The notes: a model not told the origin generated them from the letters alone. Shown: positions 34,066 through 42,760, counted from the first letter of the stretch. The stretch: 64,000 nucleotides of DNA from an uncultured Oscillospiraceae bacterium (GCA_900539695.1 UQDG01000002.1:1-64000); one strand, 5' to 3'. A program made the numbers and translations.

Positions 34066-34247
34066 TAGGAAAATAGGATTTTTACGCAAAAAATGGCAGT
34101 GCCGGAGGGGGGGGCTTTTCACGGCTCATTTAACAACTAACGTTAACCCAGAGGTGGGGCGGGGGATGTGTTAAAGCTCCGGCCTCTGTTGAATCTGCCA
34201 CGCAAAAAGGAGGGGACTTGCCCCCTCCCTGCGATACCTATTTATAT

Positions 34248-35327
34248 TCACAAAATCGTGCCGCCGCCGACTACTACGTCACCATCGTACAGCACCACGG
34301 CCTGCCCGCGGGTGATGGCGCGCTGCGGCTCATCGAATTCCACTTCCACCTTGCCGTCCGGCAGCGGGCGCACGGTGGCGGGCTGCTCGGGCTGGCGGTA
34401 GCGGGCCTTGGCTTTCACCCGCATGGGGGCGGTCAATTCGGGGATAGAGATCCAGTTGAAGTCCCCGGCTACCAGCGTGGTGGTGAACAGTTCGCTCTCG
34501 GGGCCGACAGTGACGGTGTTTTTCTCCATGTCCTTATCACAGACGTAAACCGGCGCACCCAGAGCCAACCCCAGACCCTTGCGCTGGCCGTTGGTGTAAC
34601 GCACCGCGCCGTGGTGGCGGCCCACCACCTTGCCGGTGGTGTCGATGAAATCGCCGTCCGGGTAATATTTGCCGGTGTAGCGCTCCATAAAGCCGACGTA
34701 ATCACCGTCCGGCACAAAGCAGATGTCCTGGCTGTCGTGCTTGTGTGCATTGCAGAAGCCCGCCTTCTCGGCCAGCGCACGGATGCTGGGCTTGTCCATG
34801 CCGCCTAAGGGGAACCTGGTGTGGGCCAGCTCGTCCTGGGTGAGGACATACAGCACGTAGCTCTGGTCTTTTTCACCGTACAGCGCCTTTTTCAGCAGCC
34901 AGCGGCCGGTGTCGGAGTCCTGCTCGATGCGGGCATAGTGGCCGGTAACGACATAATCCAGGCCGTGCTCCCGGGCAAAGGCCAGCATTTTATCAAACTT
35001 CATGTAGCGGTTGCAATCGATGCAGGGGTTGGGCGTTCCGCCCGCTTCATACGTAGCTATGAATTTTTTGATGACCTTCTCGCGGAATTCATCGGTGTAG
35101 TTGATGACCTCAAAGGGAATATCCAGCTGGAAAGCCACGTCGGCGGCGTCCTCCACATCTTTGGCTGAGCAGCAGGTGTGGAAGCCGCATTGGCCCAGGT
35201 CCTCATTCTGGTACAGGCGCATGGTAGCGCCCATGCAGCGGTAGCCCGCCTGCTTCATCAGGTAGGCAGCAACAGAGCTGTCCACGCCGCCGCTCATGGC
35301 GATCAGCGCGCCGGGTGTGTTTTCCAT
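34248..35327 (-). CDS. mnmA: tRNA-specific 2-thiouridylase
   Basis: A 359-residue enzyme that thiolates U34 of tRNA-Lys, -Glu and -Gln using sulfur relayed from a cysteine desulfurase. The PP-loop SGGVDSS is at 12-18. The catalytic cysteines are C102 (NPCIDCNRYMKF) and C203 (DSQDICFVPDGDY). The C-terminal beta-barrel that binds tRNA is present. The start at ATG 35327 follows AGGAGGG; the open frame runs on to 35366 without a site. It sits between metY and cysK on the same strand, separated from cysK by a terminator. Confidence 0.96.
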   Translation of the reverse strand: MENTPGALIAMSGGVDSSVAAYLMKQAGYRCMGATMRLYQNEDLGQCGFHTCCSAKDVEDAADVAFQLDIPFEVINYTDEFREKVIKKFIATYEAGGTPNPCIDCNRYMKFDKMLAFAREHGLDYVVTGHYARIEQDSDTGRWLLKKALYGEKDQSYVLYVLTQDELAHTRFPLGGMDKPSIRALAEKAGFCNAHKHDSQDICFVPDGDYVGFMERYTGKYYPDGDFIDTTGKVVGRHHGAVRYTNGQRKGLGLALGAPVYVCDKDMEKNTVTVGPESELFTTTLVAGDFNWISIPELTAPMRVKAKARYRQPEQPATVRPLPDGKVEVEFDEPQRAITRGQAVVLYDGDVVVGGGTIL

Positions 35328-35348
35328 AGGGAACCCTCCTAAATCATG

Positions 35349-35380
35349 CAAAAAAGGGGCAGACATGGGTCTGCCCCTTG
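35349..35380 (-). terminator. Terminator of cysK
   Basis: AAGGGGCAGACCCATGTCTG followed by CCCCTTTTTT on the minus strand: a perfect 10-base stem and T run. Confidence 0.93.
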
Positions 35381-35410
35381 CATTATAGCAAATTATTCAG
35401 TTAGATGCAA

Positions 35411-36343
35411 TCAGTCTGCAAACAACGGGGTGGACAGGTAGCGGTCGCCGGTATCGGGTAGCAGGGCCACGATGGTCTTGCCGGCGTTCTCGGGGCGCTT
35501 GGCCAGCTCGATGGCAGCCCAGACAGCAGCGCCGGAGGAGATGCCCACCAGGACGCCCTCCTTGTGGCCGACCAGCTTGCCGGTGGTGAAAGCGTCCTCG
35601 TTGGCAACGGGGATGACCTCGTCGTAGATCCTGGTGTCCAGCACGTCGGGCACAAAGCCAGCGCCGATGCCCTGGATCTTGTGGGCGCCTGCAACACCCT
35701 TGCTCAGCACAGGAGAGGTGGCAGGCTCAACAGCCACAACCTTGACGTTGGGGTTCTGGCTCTTGAGGTAGTCGCCGACACCGGTCACGGTGCCGCCGGT
35801 GCCGACACCGGCAACGAAGATGTCGACCTTACCGTCGGTGTCCTCCCAGATTTCGGGGCCGGTGGTTGCCTTGTGGGCGGCGGGGTTGGCCGGATTGACG
35901 AACTGGCCGGGCACAAAGGCGTTGGGGATCTCCTTAGCCAGCTCGTCAGCCTTGGCGATGGCACCCTTCATGCCCTTGGCGCCGTCGGTCAGGACCAGCT
36001 CAGCGCCATAGGCCTTCATCAGTTGGCGGCGCTCCACGCTCATGGTCTCGGGCATGACGATGATGATGCGGTAGCCGCGGGCAGCAGCCACGGAGGCCAG
36101 GCCGATGCCGGTGTTGCCGGAGGTAGGCTCGATGATGACAGAGCCGGGCTTGAGGACGCCCTTGGCCTCGGCGTCATCGATCATAGCCTTGGCGATACGG
36201 TCCTTGACAGAGCCGGCCGGGTTGAAGTACTCCAGCTTAGCCAGGATCTTGGCCTGCAGGCCCTCGGCAGCCTCGATATGAGTGAGTTCCAGCAGCGGGG
36301 TATGGCCGATCAGCTGGTCAGCGGAAGTGTAGATTTTGCTCAT
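35411..36343 (-). CDS. cysK: Cysteine synthase A
   Basis: A 310-residue PLP enzyme making L-cysteine from O-acetylserine and sulfide. The PLP lysine is K47 in [12 protein letters not shown]. The phosphate/substrate loop [12 protein letters not shown] and the [14 protein letters not shown] loop are intact. The normal length fits CysK. In B. subtilis CysK also partners the Rrf2 repressor CymR; here an Rrf2 gene is divergent and 330 bases away. The gap contains its promoter, a candidate operator, a 9-codon ORF ending in Cys, and a family B repeat. AGGAGG precedes the ATG. Confidence 0.96.
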   Translation of the reverse strand: MSKIYTSADQLIGHTPLLELTHIEAAEGLQAKILAKLEYFNPAGSVKDRIAKAMIDDAEAKGVLKPGSVIIEPTSGNTGIGLASVAAARGYRIIIVMPETMSVERRQLMKAYGAELVLTDGAKGMKGAIAKADELAKEIPNAFVPGQFVNPANPAAHKATTGPEIWEDTDGKVDIFVAGVGTGGTVTGVGDYLKSQNPNVKVVAVEPATSPVLSKGVAGAHKIQGIGAGFVPDVLDTRIYDEVIPVANEDAFTTGKLVGHKEGVLVGISSGAAVWAAIELAKRPENAGKTIVALLPDTGDRYLSTPLFAD

Positions 36344-36400
36344 GGTGGTGTCCTCCTAATTTATATAAGGTAATTGTTTATGTTATTGTATGTTCATAAA

Positions 36401-36464
36401 GGCTCCCTCTCCGAGGGTGACTCCCCACAGTGCGGGGAGATGTCGCGAAGCGACAGAGGGGGCC
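36401..36464. repeat. Family B repeat, short form, in the cysK leader
   Basis: GGCTCCCTCTCCGAGGG opens and CGACAGAGGGGGCC closes a three-part fold with internal hairpins CTCCCCACAGTGCGGGGAG and GTCGCGAAGCGAC. It is almost identical to 40116-40178. On the minus strand it lies between the cysK promoter and gene and is followed by TTTATG, so it could act as a weak attenuator. Confidence 0.8.
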
Positions 36465-36483
36465 TATGGCTAAACGGCTGCTA

Positions 36484-36513
36484 TCAACATCGAAATATGG
36501 AATTCATTTTCAT
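36484..36513 (-). CDS. Possible 9-codon cysK leader peptide ending in Cys
   Basis: A minimal ORF, MKMNSIFRC then TGA, starting 36513 with GAGG 9 bases upstream and lying just after the cysK transcription start. The last codon before the stop is Cys. Short size makes chance a real explanation; an in-frame GTG slightly upstream is an alternative start. It is listed because metY, in the same pathway, has a clearer Cys-rich leader. Confidence 0.25.
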   Translation of the reverse strand: MKMNSIFRC

Positions 36514-36520
36514 ATATTCA

Positions 36521-36538
36521 TACCTCACTTGTAGGTTG
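36521..36538 (-). promoter_or_regulatory. Candidate Rrf2/CymR-type operator at the cysK start
   Basis: TACCTCACTTGTAGGTTG contains ACCT N7 AGGT and shares TTGTAGGTTG with the metY site. In both promoters the motif ends 5 bases from the -10 box. Confidence 0.5.
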
Positions 36539-36543
36539 ATTGG

Positions 36544-36572
36544 ATTGTACCGCATAATTCCCTATTTGTCAA
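36544..36572 (-). promoter_or_regulatory. Promoter of cysK
   Basis: TTGACA, 17 bases, TACAAT on the minus strand; transcription should start near 36537. Confidence 0.82.
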
Positions 36573-36616
36573 TAGGGTTTGAGGGAATTTTTGCAGAAAT
36601 ATTTTGCCCGCCCCTG

Positions 36617-36645
36617 TTGCATTCCCATTTACCGACCTGTATAAT
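36617..36645 (+). promoter_or_regulatory. Promoter of the Rrf2 gene
   Basis: TTGCAT, 17 bases, TATAAT. CCTGTATAATAGG overlaps the -10 box and gives a small inverted repeat, so self-repression is possible. Confidence 0.75.
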
Positions 36646-36673
36646 AGGAATATAGAACAAAGGAGTACCACAC

Positions 36674-37105
36674 ATGATGATTTCAACGAAGGGCCGTTAT
36701 GCGCTGCGGGTCATGGTCGATATTGCCGAGAACCAGCGCGATGGCTATATCCCCTTAAAAGAGATCGCCTATCGGCAGGACATCTCGGAAAAATATCTGG
36801 AGGCCATCGTAAAAGGGCTGGTGAAGGAGCGTTACCTCACCGGCCTGCGGGGCAAGTCCGGCGGTTATCGGCTGACCCGTGCGCCCGAGGATTACACCGT
36901 GGGCGCCATCCTGCGCATTACCGAGGGCAGCCTGGCCCCTGTGGCCTGCCTGGAGCAGGAGCATGTGGACTGCCCCCGCATGGCGGACTGCCGCACCCTG
37001 CCCATGTGGCGCAAGCTGAACACGATGATCCAGGACTTTTTCGACGGCATCACCCTGGCCGACCTGATGGACACGGATCAGGTGGGGAACGATTACGTTA
37101 TTTGA
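36674..37105 (+). CDS. Rrf2-family regulator with three cysteines (IscR/CymR-like)
   Basis: A 143-residue winged-helix regulator. MMISTKGRYALRVMVDIAE is the Rrf2 start, with the recognition helix in EIAYRQDISEKYLEAIV and the wing GLRGKSGGYRL. Cysteines C92, C100 and C106 match the cluster-binding positions of IscR (spacing 7 and 5 here, against 5 and 5), so an iron-sulfur cofactor is plausible; B. subtilis CymR lacks it. Context (divergent from cysK, with metY nearby) favours control of sulfur metabolism. AAAGGAG precedes two adjacent ATGs. Confidence 0.88.
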   Translation: MMISTKGRYALRVMVDIAENQRDGYIPLKEIAYRQDISEKYLEAIVKGLVKERYLTGLRGKSGGYRLTRAPEDYTVGAILRITEGSLAPVACLEQEHVDCPRMADCRTLPMWRKLNTMIQDFFDGITLADLMDTDQVGNDYVI

Positions 37106-37107
37106 TA

Positions 37108-37181
37108 TGGAAAGGCTCCCTCTGCGAGACAGCCTCCCCCCACCCGCTTCGCGGCCCCCTCCCAGAGGGGGCCTTTTTTAT
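37108..37181 (+). terminator. Family B repeat acting as terminator of the Rrf2 gene
   Basis: GGCTCCCTCTGCGAG...CCCTCCCAGAGGGGGCC with internal CCGCTTCGCGG, then a T run. A repeat seems to have become the gene's terminator. Confidence 0.7.
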
Positions 37182-37322
37182 CGGCATCCAATCCCCCCTT
37201 TTTTGTCTCATTTGACAGTTTTCGACTTTTATTTATCGGTTTCTATTGCTTTTTTGTCATATCGTATACTATAATAAGGTATAAAACTGTTAAATTTACC
37301 GCAAAAGAAACTGGGGTACTGA

Positions 37323-39728
37323 ATGAGCGATAAACAACGGATCTTAATAGCTGACGATTCAGAGATGAACCGCGCCATCCTTACCGAAATGCTGGGCGAG
37401 GAATACGAGATCCTGGAAGCAGAAAACGGCCAGCAGGCCATCGAAATGATCGAGAAAAACAGCGGCATTGATCTGCTGCTGCTGGATATCATGATGCCGG
37501 TAAAAGACGGCTTCGATGTGCTGACTGCCATGAATCAATATCACTGGATCGACGAACTGCCGGTCATCATGATCTCGGCCGAAAACGCCACCTCTTTCGT
37601 AGAGCGCGCCTACAATCTGGGCGCGACCGACTATATCAGCCGCCCCTTTGATATGGCGGTGGTGCACCGCCGTGTGGTCAACACCCTGATGCTGTACGGC
37701 AAGCAGAAGCGCCTGATGCAGCTGGTGGCCGACCAGATCTACGAAAACGAAAAATCCAACTCGCTGATGATTACCATCCTCAGCCATATTGTTGAGTTCC
37801 GCAATGGCGAGAGCGGCATGCACGTGCTGCACATCCGCACCTTCACCGAGATGATCCTGCGCAAGCTCATCACGATGACCGACAAGTACCCGCTGACCGA
37901 GACGGAGATCAGCCTCATCACCATGGCGTCCGCCCTGCACGACATCGGCAAGATCAACATCCCCGAAACCATCCTGAACAAGCCCGGCAAGCTCACGCAG
38001 GAAGAGTTCGAGATCATGAAGACCCACACCACCATCGGTGATAAGATTTTGCACGAGCTGCCGTTCGAGCAGGACGCGCCGCTGGTCAAAACCGCGCGTC
38101 AGATCTGCCACTGGCACCACGAGCGCTACGACGGCCGCGGCTACCCCAACGGGCTGAAGGGCGACGACATCCCCATCGGTGCCCAGGCCGTAGCGCTGGC
38201 CGACGTCTACGACGCCCTGACCAGCGAGCGCTGCTACAAAAAAGCCTTTGACCATGATACCGCGCTGCACATGATCTTAAACGGCGAGTGCGGCGCCTTC
38301 AATCCCCTGCTGATGGAGTGCCTGGTGGAGATCAGCGAGGATCTGCGCAGCAAACTGCACAGCGGCGCGGTGGACCACGACTACCTGGCCGAAGCCCAGC
38401 AGATCTCCGCCAAGGTGCTGCACAACAGCAACCTGCCCGAGCAGGACAACACCAGCCGTGCGCTGTCGGCATCCTCCATCAAGACGGATTTCTTCCTCCA
38501 CCACACCCACTCGGTGCAGTTCGACTACAGCGCCGCCACCAATGTGCTGACCCTGTCGGACTACGCGGCGCGGCATCTGCATGGCCCCCAGACCCAGCAG
38601 CTGACCGAGGCGACCTCGCAGTATTTCTTCTCTCAGGATGATATGCGCAAGCTGCAAAAACTGTTGCATGCCACCACCCCGCAGAATCCCGAGGTAAAAA
38701 TGCGCGCCCAGCTGCCGATGGACGGCAAGTACCGCTGGTTCCGCGTTTACGCCCGGGCCATCTGGTTGGACGATACCAACCCGGTCTATCTCGGCGCAGT
38801 GGGTGAATGTCACCCTGTGCAGAGCACAGAGCTGCCGGACAAGGGCGAGAATGTCAACCTGGTCACCACCGAGGGCGTGCAGGCCATGATGCGCGGCATG
38901 GAACAGATCTTTGACGTAGTGCGCCTGGTGGATGTGAAAAAGAATACTGTATGGACTTTTGATGAAGCCGGCAAGTTAAAACCCACCAATCACCCCTGCC
39001 ATGCGGTGTGGAACAAGAACCTGCCCTGCAGCAACTGTTCGTCCTTCCGCGCCTTTACCCAGCATAGCCAGATCTCCAAGCTGGAGTTCAACGACGGCAA
39101 GGCCTATCAGGTGCTTTCCAAGTATATTGAGGTGGACGGCACCCCCTGCGTACTGGAACTGGTAAGTAAGCTGAAAGAAAACCCGCTGCTGACCGTGGAC
39201 GGCCGCAACCTGCTGAGCGATAACATGAGCGCCTACAGTCAGGCCCTCTACCGCGACCCCCTGACCAACGCCTACAACCGCCGCTATTACACCGAGCAGA
39301 GCGAGGCTTTCGCCAATGCCGAGGGCGTAGCGATGATCGACGTGGACAATTTTAAGGCCGTCAACGACACCTACGGCCACCAGGCCGGCGACGAAACGCT
39401 GCGTCTGATCGTGCGCGGCATTATCGACTGCATCCGGAGCAGCGACATCCTCATCCGCTACGGCGGGGACGAGTTTTTGCTGTTCTTCCCCAGCATCCCC
39501 TCGGACATTTTTGCTTCCCGCCTGGAGGAGATTCGCCGCCGGGTGGAGAGCATCACCGTGCCGGGCTTCCCGAACTTCAAGCCCACCGTCAGCATTGGCG
39601 GCGTGTACGGTGCCCACCCGCTGGCCGATGCCATCCACCGTGCCGACCTGAAAATGTACGACGCCAAGCACGAGAGAAACCACGTGTCCGTGTCTATTTT
39701 ACCCCCCCCCAACGGGATTTTGATGTAG
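37323..39728 (+). CDS. Response regulator with HD-GYP, PAS-like and GGDEF domains
   Basis: An 801-residue cytoplasmic output protein. REC domain (1-125): acidic pocket ADD at 10-12 and phospho-Asp D55 (LLLLDIMMP). HD-GYP phosphodiesterase (about 145-345): HDIGK at 206 and RGYPNGLKG at about 272. Two PAS-like sensor regions (about 385-490 and 550-640), the second with CSNCSSF. A C-terminal GGDEF cyclase has an intact GGDEF at 714-718. It could both make and break c-di-GMP. A C9 tract (39702-39710) lies near the end of the gene. The HPt gene follows after 32 bases, then a hybrid kinase. Confidence 0.93.
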   Translation: MSDKQRILIADDSEMNRAILTEMLGEEYEILEAENGQQAIEMIEKNSGIDLLLLDIMMPVKDGFDVLTAMNQYHWIDELPVIMISAENATSFVERAYNLGATDYISRPFDMAVVHRRVVNTLMLYGKQKRLMQLVADQIYENEKSNSLMITILSHIVEFRNGESGMHVLHIRTFTEMILRKLITMTDKYPLTETEISLITMASALHDIGKINIPETILNKPGKLTQEEFEIMKTHTTIGDKILHELPFEQDAPLVKTARQICHWHHERYDGRGYPNGLKGDDIPIGAQAVALADVYDALTSERCYKKAFDHDTALHMILNGECGAFNPLLMECLVEISEDLRSKLHSGAVDHDYLAEAQQISAKVLHNSNLPEQDNTSRALSASSIKTDFFLHHTHSVQFDYSAATNVLTLSDYAARHLHGPQTQQLTEATSQYFFSQDDMRKLQKLLHATTPQNPEVKMRAQLPMDGKYRWFRVYARAIWLDDTNPVYLGAVGECHPVQSTELPDKGENVNLVTTEGVQAMMRGMEQIFDVVRLVDVKKNTVWTFDEAGKLKPTNHPCHAVWNKNLPCSNCSSFRAFTQHSQISKLEFNDGKAYQVLSKYIEVDGTPCVLELVSKLKENPLLTVDGRNLLSDNMSAYSQALYRDPLTNAYNRRYYTEQSEAFANAEGVAMIDVDNFKAVNDTYGHQAGDETLRLIVRGIIDCIRSSDILIRYGGDEFLLFFPSIPSDIFASRLEEIRRRVESITVPGFPNFKPTVSIGGVYGAHPLADAIHRADLKMYDAKHERNHVSVSILPPPNGILM

Positions 39729-39760
39729 AATAAGGAAGTTTAAAAGGAGTATTCACGATC

Positions 39761-40105
39761 ATGACCCTGCAGGAATTTTACACCCGCATTGGCGGCAATT
39801 ACGATGACACCCTCCGCCGCATCCCCAGCGAAGCCCTCGTGCGCAAGTTTGTGCTGAAGTACCCCAATGACCCCAGCTTTGGCCAGCTGAAAGACGCCCT
39901 GGCCGCCCAGGATTGGGAGACCGCGTTCCGGGCTTCCCACACGCTGAAGGGCGTGGCCCAAAATTTGGGGATGGAACACCTGTATCAGGTATCCTCGGCC
40001 CTGTGCGAGGCTGTGCGCGGCTCCAAGCCCCTGACCGACCCTGCCCTGTGGCCTCCCGTAGAGGAGGCCCATGCCCAGGTGTTGGCAGCGATCCAAGAAC
40101 TGTAA
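39761..40105 (+). CDS. Histidine phosphotransfer (HPt) protein
   Basis: A 114-residue four-helix HPt protein that shuttles phosphate between receiver domains. The phospho-His is H60 in ASHTLKGVAQNLGM, the classic HxLKG motif. No other domain is present. Its place between a REC-HD-GYP-GGDEF protein and a hybrid kinase with its own receiver makes it the expected middle step of that relay. AAAGGAG precedes the ATG. Confidence 0.93.
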   Translation: MTLQEFYTRIGGNYDDTLRRIPSEALVRKFVLKYPNDPSFGQLKDALAAQDWETAFRASHTLKGVAQNLGMEHLYQVSSALCEAVRGSKPLTDPALWPPVEEAHAQVLAAIQEL

Positions 40106-40115
40106 GCACCTATAT

Positions 40116-40178
40116 GGCTCCCTCTGCGAGGGTGACTCCCCACAGTGTGGGGAGATGTCGCGAAGTGACAGAGGAGCC
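40116..40178. repeat. Family B repeat, short form, at the kinase gene start
   Basis: GGCTCCCTCTGCGAGGGTGA at the left and GTGACAGAGGAGCC at the right enclose CTCCCCACAGTGTGGGGAG and GTCGCGAAGTGAC. It ends 5 bases before the TTG start of the next gene, and its right end provides GAGGAG, the apparent ribosome site. Confidence 0.85.
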
Positions 40179-40183
40179 TGGCC

Positions 40184-42742
40184 TTGGCGGCGGCGCTGTT
40201 GCTGCTGGGCGGCCTGTTCCTCTCCCCTGCCCTTGGCCTGCATGCGCAGGCTGAGGAGATTTCCTCTACCCAAAAGCTGCGGGTGGGTTACTATGCCTAC
40301 ACCGGCTTTAATATGATCGACGCTGACGGCAGCTACAGCGGCTACAGCTATGAGCTGCTGCAAAAAATTGCGCGGTATCGCAACCCGAGCTTTATTGAGT
40401 TTGCCGCCGACCATAACTTTACCTATACCACGGTGTTTTACGACACGGACGATGAGCTGGCCAAGGCCCTGCACAAAGGGGAAATCACCGCGGCACTGAC
40501 CAACGCCAACCGCATTACCACCGATGAATGGGTGCTGGAAACCTTCGATGAAACGCCGTTTTATATGGCAGTGCGCAAGGACGACACCCAAACACTTGCC
40601 CTGCTGAACGGCGCCCTGGCAGAGATGGACCGGCAGGAACCCTCCTGGCAGGTCGACCTGCACGAGAGGTACTCCAGCACCAGCCGTAGCTCCACGCTGG
40701 CCCTGACCGCGGAGGAGCAGGGCTACCTGTACGATACCAACGCAGGCGGCAAGGTGTGGACGGTAGCCGTCAACCCCGACCGCTACCCCTACTCCTACAA
40801 AGACCAAAAAGGCAACTGGACAGGCATCTCGGTCAAGCTGTTCGACCTGCTGGCCCGGCGCGCGGGCATCTACTACCGACTGCTGGATGCCGACACCCGC
40901 GACGACTATATGGACCTGCTGCAGAACGGCAAGGCCGATCTGAGCCTGGCATTCTTCAACGACCTGTCCCACGCCGAGCAGCTGGGCTACAAGCTCACCG
41001 ACCCGTACCTTTCGGCGGGCTTCTCCTGGGTGCGGCTGCGCAGGGATACCGAGATGCAGACCATCGGCACGGTAGACCTGCTGGCCAAGGAGGCCACGGG
41101 CATCATCCTGCCCAGAAAAAACACCGTCTGCCAGACCTACCTCTCCTTTGCCGATTGCCTGACCGCCCTGCGCGCGGGTGAGATTGATGCCTATTACACC
41201 TACACCTACCAGGCCGAGCGCCTGCTGTACGATAACCTGCGCAACGACCTGACCACCACCCTGACCGGCGGCACCGTGGATTTTGCCATCGGTGTCTCGC
41301 AGGATGTGGATGTGCAGCTGTTAAGCATCCTGAACAAGGGCGTCCACAGCCTGAGTGATGAGGAGATCGACGAAGCCATCCGCAGCTATACCACGCTGGC
41401 CGAGCAGCCTTTCTCTCTGGTGCGCCTGCTCTACCAATACCCGCTGGTCATGGTATTTTTGTGCGTATGCGCTGTGTTTGTGGCGGCCTGTGCCATCCTG
41501 CTGGTGCGGGCACGCAGCTTCCGCCTCAAGATGACCTCCGCCCTGCACAAGGCCGAGGAAGCCAGCCAAGCCAAGACCGAGTTCCTCTCCAATATGTCCC
41601 ACGATATCCGCACCCCCATCAACGGCATTATGGGCATGCTAGATATTGCCGAAGCCAACTTTGACGACCAGGCCCGCGTGAAAGACTGCCTGGTCAAGAT
41701 GCGCGGTGCGGCCAGCCACCTGCTGTCCCTCATCAACGATGTGCTGGACATGGCCAAGGTGGAAAGCGGCACCATGCAGATGCTGGACGCCGACTTTGAC
41801 CTGCGCGAATTGCTGAACTCCTGCTGCGGCATCATCGAGGGGCAGCTCAACGACCGCGACGTGACCCTGACCAAGCAGATCGGCCCCTTCTGGCATCCCC
41901 GCCTGCGGGGCAGTGAGCTGCACATCCGCCAGGTGTTGTTAAACATTCTATCTAACGCTGTCAAATACACTCCCGACAGCGGCACCATCAACTTCTATGC
42001 CCGCGAGACCCTGTTCGAGGAAGGGCTGGTACACCTGCGCATCGAGATTGCCGACACCGGCATCGGCATGAGCGAGGAATTTTTGCAGCACATCTTTGAG
42101 CCTTTCACTCAGGAGCAGCAGACCAGCCGCACCACCTACAAGGGCACCGGCCTGGGCATGGCCATCACCAAAAAGCTGGTGGACCAGATGCACGGCTCGC
42201 TGGATGTGGAAAGCACACCGGGTAAAGGTTCCACCTTCACCGTGCGCTTGAGTCTGCCCCTGGCCGAGACCGCCTACGACACCCCCGAGGAGGAGCCGCC
42301 CGCCGACCTGCACGGCCTGCACCTGCTGATGGCCGAGGACAACGAACTGAACCGGGAGATCGCCGTGACCCTGCTGGAAGAACGGGGTGCCGCCATCACC
42401 ACCGCCGAGAACGGCCGCGAGGCTGTGGAGTTGTTCCAGAACGCACCCCAGGGCACCTTTGACGCCGTGCTAATGGACGTGATGATGCCCGAGATGAACG
42501 GCCTGGAGGCCACCCGCGCCATCCGCGCCTTCGAGCATTGCCCGCCGGAGAGCGGCATCCCCATTATCGCCATGACCGCCAACGTTTTTGCCGACGATGT
42601 GAAAGCCTGCCTGGAAGCGGGCATGAACTCCCACGTAGGAAAACCGCTGGATATGCAGGTATTGGCGGCGGAGATCTGCCGCCAGATGCGGCGCCACACC
42701 GCCCTGCTGGAGAGCGCAGACTTTACAAAATTAGGAAATTAA
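40184..42742 (+). CDS. Hybrid sensor kinase with two periplasmic-binding domains
   Basis: An 852-residue membrane kinase. Order: hydrophobic export signal (1-25); two SBP_bac_3-like ligand domains (about 30-150, and 185-405 with VAVNPDRYPYSYKDQKGNW); one membrane helix (about 418-440); HisKA with H473 (NMSHDIRTPINGI); ATPase with N box NILSNAVKYTP and GTGLGMAITKKL; C-terminal receiver with D765 (VLMDVMMPEM). It probably senses amino acids or similar solutes outside and feeds the HPt protein. The start is a TTG directly after a repeat, and the signal lacks the usual basic residues, so the original 5' end may have been replaced. Confidence 0.92.
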   Translation: MAAALLLLGGLFLSPALGLHAQAEEISSTQKLRVGYYAYTGFNMIDADGSYSGYSYELLQKIARYRNPSFIEFAADHNFTYTTVFYDTDDELAKALHKGEITAALTNANRITTDEWVLETFDETPFYMAVRKDDTQTLALLNGALAEMDRQEPSWQVDLHERYSSTSRSSTLALTAEEQGYLYDTNAGGKVWTVAVNPDRYPYSYKDQKGNWTGISVKLFDLLARRAGIYYRLLDADTRDDYMDLLQNGKADLSLAFFNDLSHAEQLGYKLTDPYLSAGFSWVRLRRDTEMQTIGTVDLLAKEATGIILPRKNTVCQTYLSFADCLTALRAGEIDAYYTYTYQAERLLYDNLRNDLTTTLTGGTVDFAIGVSQDVDVQLLSILNKGVHSLSDEEIDEAIRSYTTLAEQPFSLVRLLYQYPLVMVFLCVCAVFVAACAILLVRARSFRLKMTSALHKAEEASQAKTEFLSNMSHDIRTPINGIMGMLDIAEANFDDQARVKDCLVKMRGAASHLLSLINDVLDMAKVESGTMQMLDADFDLRELLNSCCGIIEGQLNDRDVTLTKQIGPFWHPRLRGSELHIRQVLLNILSNAVKYTPDSGTINFYARETLFEEGLVHLRIEIADTGIGMSEEFLQHIFEPFTQEQQTSRTTYKGTGLGMAITKKLVDQMHGSLDVESTPGKGSTFTVRLSLPLAETAYDTPEEEPPADLHGLHLLMAEDNELNREIAVTLLEERGAAITTAENGREAVELFQNAPQGTFDAVLMDVMMPEMNGLEATRAIRAFEHCPPESGIPIIAMTANVFADDVKACLEAGMNSHVGKPLDMQVLAAEICRQMRRHTALLESADFTKLGN

Positions 42743-42760
42743 AAAGTTGGCGCTTTCCTA

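Noticed and set aside
33763..34122. A 119-codon frame over the metY leader
   Set aside because: Runs through the promoter, leader ORF and terminator in another frame and has no ribosome site; the 37-codon frame has a near-perfect one.
33743..34248. A SAM or other known riboswitch upstream of metY
   Set aside because: I could not find the SAM-I core or other known aptamer patterns; the leader ORF and competing hairpins explain the region better.
36674..37105. Calling the Rrf2 gene iscR
   Set aside because: No iscS, iscU or suf genes are adjacent; the context is cysteine synthesis, so only the family name is given.
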